Shown here piece after piece: positions 59,318-64,000 of a stretch of 64,000 bases of DNA (its first letter is position 1; each line of letters begins with the position of its first letter). Source of the DNA: Streptomyces sp. ISL-94 (GTDB lineage Bacteria > Actinomycetota > Actinomycetes > Streptomycetales > Streptomycetaceae). The translations under genes were made by a program, and so were the position numbers. Where the stretch lies: contig NZ_JAGGOZ010000009.1 in assembly GCF_018614075.1 (NCBI RefSeq), positions 33,028-97,027 of the forward strand. The letters are read 5' to 3'. The notes below the pieces were generated by a model. The model was not told the origin of the DNA and did not search any database. It worked only from the letters and a program-made list of their open reading frames with translations.

Positions 59318-61705
59318 TCAGCTGCGGAGCGGGCCCTCACAGCTGTAACTCGACGTCGCGGCGGCCTTGTTGGACCAGATCTCCGGCGCGCCGAAGGAGC
59401 AGTTCATGTCGGCCAGGTTGTTCGAGGCCGCGCCGGCCCGGTCGAGGATGAAGTAGTCGACCGTCTCGGACATGTCCTTGAAGTTCTGGTCGTCGCTGCG
59501 CCAGTTCTTCAGGTTCGCGGTGATCCGCCCGGTGCAGGTGAAGCGCCGCTTGCCGGGGTCGCCGTTCTCGACGCAGTCCGGGTTGTTGTACGTGGCGGTG
59601 GCGAAGGCCGACTTCACCGAGGCGAGCGCCGTATCGCGCAGCTGCTCGTTGGGGGTGAAGGAGGTGTTCGGGACGAAGAGCTGGTCCACCTTGGCGATCT
59701 GCGCGTTCAGGAAGCGGTCGTAGTCGCGCTGGAGGTAGGTGTCCGCGCCCATCCGGCCGCGCCAGGCGTCGTACGCCGCCACGTCGTTGTTGCGCAGGTG
59801 CGTGTACATCTCGCGCAGCAGGGAGGGCTTCTCGGTCCACAGGAACTCGAAGAACGTGCCGGCGTAGCTGTAGAAGCGGAATCCGTCGCCGTCGTAGGTG
59901 GCGTTGAGCAGCTGCTCGACCGACATGCGGGGGCCGCCGCCGGCGGTGTCGCTGATGACGCTCTTGACCAGGGACTTGCGGACGGCGATGCCGTTGTCGC
60001 GGGTGGCGCCGTCGAAGAACTCGGCGGTGCCCTCGTCCATGGCGGTCGTGCGGTCGCTCTCGTACCAGGGGCCTTCGCCGAAGAAGCCGGGGACGGCGTA
60101 GCGGCCGTTGAGGTAGTGCGTGTACTCGTGGCGGAAGAGCTCTTCCAGGGTGAGGGAGGAGTCCTGGGGCACGCGGCGCTGGTAGGTGTAGAAGGTGGCG
60201 CCGTTCTCGATGTACATGCCGCCGTTGTTGGTGCCGTAGCCGTTCAGCATCGTCTGGTAGGTGACGTAGTCGGCGCGGGAGGCGTACAGCACGATGTTCA
60301 GCGTGGTGTTGGGGTCGCCGGCGAGCGGCTGGTCGGTGCCCAGGACGCGGTGGAACTGCGCCTTGACCTGCTTGCTCGCGTAGTAGAGCTGGTCGACGGT
60401 GGCCCGGTCGAGGGCCGTGCGGACCTTGATGCCGCCGTTGTCGTAGGTGTAGGTGTTCGGAAAGAGCATCTTCTCGATGTCCTCCTTGCACACCCCGTAC
60501 GGCTTGCAGGCCTCGTAGGTGTTCAGCCAGGACACGATCTTGGCCCACTGCTCGCTGCCGTTGCCCCAGCCGGCCTTGACGGACCCGAGGAGGGCACCGA
60601 GGTCGGCGACGATCTGGTCCCTGAGGCCGTCGACCTGGCCGAAGCGGCCGTACTCGCCGAGGGCGTCGCGGGCCACCCACTCGTTGGCGGTGCCCTTGAG
60701 GTGGGTGTGGCCGGCGAAGGCCTTGAACGCGGCGCGGTAGGAGGGGTCGGCCTTCACCGCGGCGTGGAAGGCGGAGTCCTCGTTGCCGGGGTAGACGCCG
60801 AGGTAGTTGACGGTGAGGGCGGCGAGGGCCGCACCGCCCCAGCTCGGGTCCTTGTAGATCTCGGGGTGCGACGCGTCCACGGTCGCCAGGACCTTCTTGA
60901 TGAGGCCGAGCTGGTACTGGCGCAGGCCCGGGCCCGTGGCGTAGAGGGCCTCGCGCAGGGTGCGGGCGTTGGAGGCGGTGACGTCGAAGCTGTGCGCGGC
61001 GGCGCCGAAGGCCTCGATGGCGCGGCGCATCGCGTCGACGGTCGCGGCGTCGGTGAGGTCGATCTCGTCGCGCGAGAAGTCGTGGTAGACGGCGGCGTGC
61101 AGGTAGGTGAACATCTCCTCCAGGTGCGAGGAGTTACGGCCGTCGTGGGCGGCGGCCAGGCCGGCTATCCGGCGGGACACCGCCTGGACGTGCGCGTCGG
61201 ACATGACGGGGGCCAGGCGGGCGTCCCAGGTCCAGATGAGGCCGCGCAGACAGCCGTCGGCCAGGACCGCCTGGTCGGCGAGGAAGTCGGCGAACTGCTC
61301 CGGGGACAGGCCGGTGATCCCGTCGAGCGTGCAGGGGACGGCGACGGCGAGGCTCCGCGCGGTGGGGGCGGCCTGGGCCGCGGCGCGGCTCTTCTCGGTG
61401 CTCGCGGCGGGCGCGGCCTCGGCCGTCGCGGCGCCGGGGACCTGTCCGGTCGCGGCCGTGCCGCCGGGGGCCAGGGCGGGCGCCGGCTTCTGCTCCAGCG
61501 GGTGGGCGAGGCGGTCGACCTCGTCGAAGGGATTCGCGGCGGGCGCGCCGGAGAAGGTGCCGGATGCCGTCGCGCTGCCCGCGACGGCGGCGGTGGTCCC
61601 CGATTCCGCGGCCTGGGTGGTGGTGGCCTGCCCGGCGGTGGCGAGGAGTGTCACGGCGACGGCGGAGGCGAGAAGGGACGAACGCACAGCTCTGTGCTTG
61701 AACAC
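59318..61705 (-). CDS. Secreted M9-family collagenase
   Basis: 795-residue zinc metallopeptidase. A Sec signal peptide of about 35 residues (RSSLLASAVAVTLLATAGQA) is followed by an Ala/Thr-rich segment. The M9 N-terminal activator domain begins around 135 (CTLDGITGLSPEQFADFLAD). The peptidase domain holds His526-Glu527-Tyr-Thr-His530 in LFRHEYTHYLNGRY, with the third ligand Glu in MDEGTAEFFDG, matching Vibrio/Clostridium collagenases. The last about 120 residues contain cysteines (ENGDPGKRRFTCTGRIT) and may bind collagen; no PKD domain is seen. The GTG at 61705 has GGGAG 6 bases upstream. It shares a 32-base promoter-operator with the peptide-importer gene. Confidence 0.9.
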   Translation of the reverse strand: MFKHRAVRSSLLASAVAVTLLATAGQATTTQAAESGTTAAVAGSATASGTFSGAPAANPFDEVDRLAHPLEQKPAPALAPGGTAATGQVPGAATAEAAPAASTEKSRAAAQAAPTARSLAVAVPCTLDGITGLSPEQFADFLADQAVLADGCLRGLIWTWDARLAPVMSDAHVQAVSRRIAGLAAAHDGRNSSHLEEMFTYLHAAVYHDFSRDEIDLTDAATVDAMRRAIEAFGAAAHSFDVTASNARTLREALYATGPGLRQYQLGLIKKVLATVDASHPEIYKDPSWGGAALAALTVNYLGVYPGNEDSAFHAAVKADPSYRAAFKAFAGHTHLKGTANEWVARDALGEYGRFGQVDGLRDQIVADLGALLGSVKAGWGNGSEQWAKIVSWLNTYEACKPYGVCKEDIEKMLFPNTYTYDNGGIKVRTALDRATVDQLYYASKQVKAQFHRVLGTDQPLAGDPNTTLNIVLYASRADYVTYQTMLNGYGTNNGGMYIENGATFYTYQRRVPQDSSLTLEELFRHEYTHYLNGRYAVPGFFGEGPWYESDRTTAMDEGTAEFFDGATRDNGIAVRKSLVKSVISDTAGGGPRMSVEQLLNATYDGDGFRFYSYAGTFFEFLWTEKPSLLREMYTHLRNNDVAAYDAWRGRMGADTYLQRDYDRFLNAQIAKVDQLFVPNTSFTPNEQLRDTALASVKSAFATATYNNPDCVENGDPGKRRFTCTGRITANLKNWRSDDQNFKDMSETVDYFILDRAGAASNNLADMNCSFGAPEIWSNKAAATSSYSCEGPLRS

Positions 61706-61821
61706 CGAGAACTCCCGTGGGAAAGGTGAGGTGGGGGGTGGTGCGTGAACGTCCCCGGGGCGGGTCAACTGCCCCGGGTCACGCGGCGTTTGACGGGGAT
61801 TAACGTGCCGCGGTGTGAGCT

Positions 61822-61853
61822 GTAACATAGTAATGTGAAATTGCACTGACAAG
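61822..61853 (-). promoter_or_regulatory. Promoter and operator motif, site 6 (between collagenase and aminopeptidase P)
   Basis: Minus-strand TTGTCA (61852-61847) and TATGTT (61829-61824) with a 17-base spacer holding TGTGAAATTGCAC (61834-61846, plus strand). One base differs from site 2 over 32. It could also act on the divergent aminopeptidase gene, whose start is 43 bases away. Confidence 0.7.
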
Positions 61854-61895
61854 ACCTGTGCGCCCATCAGTTCGCATCTTCTTGAGGGAGCCCTA

Positions 61896-63266
61896 GTGAC
61901 CGACACCTCCTCCCGCCTCAACACGGGCAGCCACGACCTGCCGGTATCCCCGGAGTTGTCCCGCTTCATGGCGGGGAACTGGGCCGCCTCCCCGCTGCCC
62001 GACTCCGACCGCGTCCCCGGCCATGCCGTCACCCCGGCCCGGCGGGCCCGGCTCTCGGCCCGCTTCCCGGGCGAGCGGCTGATCGTCCCGGCCGGCGAGC
62101 TGAAGGTCCGCTCCCACGACTGCGACCACCGCTTCCGCCCGCACAGCGCGTACGCCTGGCTGACCGGCCTGACGGGCGAGGACCAGGCGGGCCACGTCCT
62201 GGTCATGGAGCCCTCGGGCCCGCACGCGCACGAGGCGGTCCTCTACCTGCGTCCGCGCTCGCCGCGGGCGGGCGGGAACGGGGAGTTCTACCGGGACCGC
62301 CGCTACGGGGAGTTCTGGGTGGGCCGCCGGGCCGACCTGGCGGAGGCGGAACGCCTCACCGGCATCCGCTGCGCCCACCTGGACGAGCTCGGGTCACCGG
62401 CGGGCCGCGACGCCGCGAGCGACACGGAACTGGCCATCGCCCTCTCGGAGCTGCGGCTGGTGAAGGACGCGTGGGAGGTGGAGCAGCTCCAGCTGGCCGT
62501 CGACCACACGGCGGCGGGTTTTGAAGACGTCGTACGGGCGCTGCCGCACGCGCTGGCGCATCCGCGCGGGGAGCGGTGGCTCGAGGGGGTCTTCGGCCTG
62601 CGCGCCCGGGCCGAGGGCAACGGCACGGGCTACGAGACGATCGCGGCCTCGGGCGCGCACGCCTGCGTCCTGCACTGGATCCGCAACGACGGCCGGCTCA
62701 ACCCGGACGAACTGCTGCTCCTGGACGCGGGTGTGGAGACGGACACCCTCTACACGGCGGACATCACCCGCACCCTGCCGCTGTCGGGCCGCTTCTCCCC
62801 CGTCCAGCGGCAGGTCTACGAACTGGTCCTGGCCGCCCAGGAGGCGGGTATGGCGGCCCTGCGCCCGGGGGCGAGCTTCCGGGACTTCCACCGGGCCGGC
62901 ATGCGGGTGATCGCGGAGGGCCTGGCGCAGTGGGGGGTCCTGAAGCACGCGGAGGGCGACCTGCACCGGCGGTACACGCTGTGCAGCAGCGGGCACATGC
63001 TCGGCCTCGACGTGCACGACTGCGCGAAGGCGCGGGCGGAGACCTACCTGGACGGCGTCCTGGAGGAGGGCCAGGTCCTGACGGTGGAGCCGGGCCTGTA
63101 CCTCCAGCCGGACGACGAGACCCTGCCGGTCGAGCTGCGCGGGATCGGGGTGCGCATCGAGGACGACCTGGTCATCACGGCGGACGGCGCCCGCCTGATG
63201 TCGGGCGCCCTGCCGCGCACGGTGGACGGCATCGAGGAGTGGATGGGCCGCCTGCTGAACGGCTGA
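61896..63266 (+). CDS. Xaa-Pro aminopeptidase (aminopeptidase P, M24B)
   Basis: 456 residues. The N-terminal domain (about 1-185) resembles aminopeptidase P (RFMAGNWAASPLPDSDRVPG, FRPHSAYAWLTGL). The pita-bread domain has the five metal ligands: Asp in LLLDAGVETDTLYTADITRT (two), His in SSGHMLGLDVHD, Glu in LTVEPGLYL and Glu in GVRIEDDLVI. It removes the first residue of peptides with Pro or Hyp second, complementing the DPP-IV-like peptidase. The GTG at 61896 has GGGAG 5 bases upstream. It is divergent from the collagenase gene and probably shares its control. Confidence 0.92.
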   Translation: MTDTSSRLNTGSHDLPVSPELSRFMAGNWAASPLPDSDRVPGHAVTPARRARLSARFPGERLIVPAGELKVRSHDCDHRFRPHSAYAWLTGLTGEDQAGHVLVMEPSGPHAHEAVLYLRPRSPRAGGNGEFYRDRRYGEFWVGRRADLAEAERLTGIRCAHLDELGSPAGRDAASDTELAIALSELRLVKDAWEVEQLQLAVDHTAAGFEDVVRALPHALAHPRGERWLEGVFGLRARAEGNGTGYETIAASGAHACVLHWIRNDGRLNPDELLLLDAGVETDTLYTADITRTLPLSGRFSPVQRQVYELVLAAQEAGMAALRPGASFRDFHRAGMRVIAEGLAQWGVLKHAEGDLHRRYTLCSSGHMLGLDVHDCAKARAETYLDGVLEEGQVLTVEPGLYLQPDDETLPVELRGIGVRIEDDLVITADGARLMSGALPRTVDGIEEWMGRLLNG

Positions 63267-63274
63267 GCCGCCTT

Positions 63275-64000
63275 CTAGAGAACCTCGGTGGCCGTACGGC
63301 GGTGGGTGCTGCGGCGGTCCTCGATGCCGGGCCAGCGGTCCCCGTATACGGTCTTGACGACGGCGGGTTCCCGTACGAAGTCGTGGGGGAACCCGAGCGG
63401 TACGGCGCTCACCTCGTCGAGGCGGGCGACGGCATCGGCGTCGAGGCGGACGCCGAGGCAGCCGAGGTTGTCGGCGAGCTGGCTCTCCCGGGTGGCCGCG
63501 ATGATCGGGACGACGTTTCCGGGGCGGCCGAGGAGCCAGGCCAGCGCCACCTGGGCCGGGGTCCAGCCGCCCTGCTCGGCGATCTCCAGGACGGCGGTGA
63601 TGACGTCCTCCTCCCGCGGGGTCGGCTTGACGCCCCAGGTATCCAGCCGGCCCGTCCCGCCCCGGCGGTACTTGCCGGTGAGCTTGCCGGCCGCCAGCGG
63701 GGCCCAGGCCAGCACGGCGAGGTCGAACGCGCGTGCCTGCGGGAGGAGTTCGCGTTCGGGGGTCCGCTCCAGCAGGCTGTAGCGCAGCTGCGAGCCGGCG
63801 AAGGCGGACCAGCCCCGCAGCTCGGCGAGGGTGTTGGCCTGTGCGATCTCCCAGGCCGGCCAGTCCGACACGCCCACGTACAGCACCTTTCCGGTGCGTA
63901 CGAGGTCGTCCAGCGCGCGCATCACCTCCTCGACCGGGGTGAAGTTGTCGCGGGCGTGCACCCAGAGAATGTCGACGTGATCGGTCCGCAGCCGCCGCAG
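63275..64000 (-). CDS. Aldo/keto reductase, C-terminal part (5' end off window)
   Basis: The frame is open from the right edge to 63275, giving about 241 residues of an AKR (TIM-barrel) NADPH-dependent reductase. Visible blocks are DHVDILWVHARDNFTPVEEV, GKVLYVGVSDWPAWEIAQAN, WAPLAAGKLTGKYR and VPIIAATRESQLADN (cofactor phosphate loop). In many relatives the second block reads VRYIGVSN. The start and the catalytic Asp-Tyr-Lys part lie beyond the window. It is convergent with the aminopeptidase P gene, with 8 bases between stops. It carries no operator motif that can be seen here, so membership of the collagen set is uncertain. Confidence 0.88.
   Translation of the reverse strand: MRRLRTDHVDILWVHARDNFTPVEEVMRALDDLVRTGKVLYVGVSDWPAWEIAQANTLAELRGWSAFAGSQLRYSLLERTPERELLPQARAFDLAVLAWAPLAAGKLTGKYRRGGTGRLDTWGVKPTPREEDVITAVLEIAEQGGWTPAQVALAWLLGRPGNVVPIIAATRESQLADNLGCLGVRLDADAVARLDEVSAVPLGFPHDFVREPAVVKTVYGDRWPGIEDRRSTHRRTATEVL

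Overview
The window is a piece of a Streptomyces chromosome. Base composition is very GC-rich with strong G/C at third codon positions. The gene order rnd, fadAB, a wall-polymer block, dxs, xylFGH, rok7B7, ngcEFG, acnA and murA2 matches what I recall of the conserved core around SCO5998-SCO6027 of S. coelicolor, read here in reverse. That match is from memory and was not checked against a database.

Left part (1-17.7 kb). The 3' end of an RNase D gene is followed by a translationally coupled fadA-fadB beta-oxidation pair. Next comes a mostly leftward cell-surface block: a secreted phosphodiester glycosidase, an Ig-like protein, an SGNH esterase, a 1478-residue protein joining two GT2 domains to a TagF-like polymerase, a CDP-alcohol phosphatidyltransferase, a lectin-propeller protein and a LytR-CpsA-Psr ligase. 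Together they look like a set for making, trimming and attaching a polyol-phosphate wall polymer. An amino acid permease ends this part.

Middle part (17.7-41 kb). dxs carries a short MITE-like element exactly at its stop codon. It is followed by the xylFGH-type sugar importer, the ROK regulator rok7B7, an apparently inserted esterase/YafY-regulator pair, the ngcEFG importer with a good DasR-like site, and acnA with two candidate operators. Then come remnants: a beheaded dehalogenase facing a beheaded MarR gene. murA2 with an N-terminal XRE domain, a methyltransferase with a truncated Nudix gene, a P450, a VOC protein and an MFS exporter complete the stretch.

Right part (42-63.3 kb). This is the most interesting section. 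It reads as one collagen-utilisation system: a secreted M9 collagenase, a complete peptide ABC importer, a DPP-IV-like S9 peptidase and an aminopeptidase P for Xaa-Pro peptides. It also holds a hydroxyproline-catabolic set: two proline-racemase-family enzymes, a three-subunit FAD/2Fe-2S D-hydroxyproline dehydrogenase, a DapA-family deaminase and an OCD-family reductase. A GntR/FCD regulator lies in the middle. Six transcription units in this part share the motif TGTGACATTNNAC (or one- or two-base variants) at their promoters, and two promoters are identical over 31 of 32 bases. I infer one regulon controlled by the GntR protein. A D,D-carboxypeptidase sits inside the region without the motif. 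The right edge cuts an aldo/keto reductase gene.
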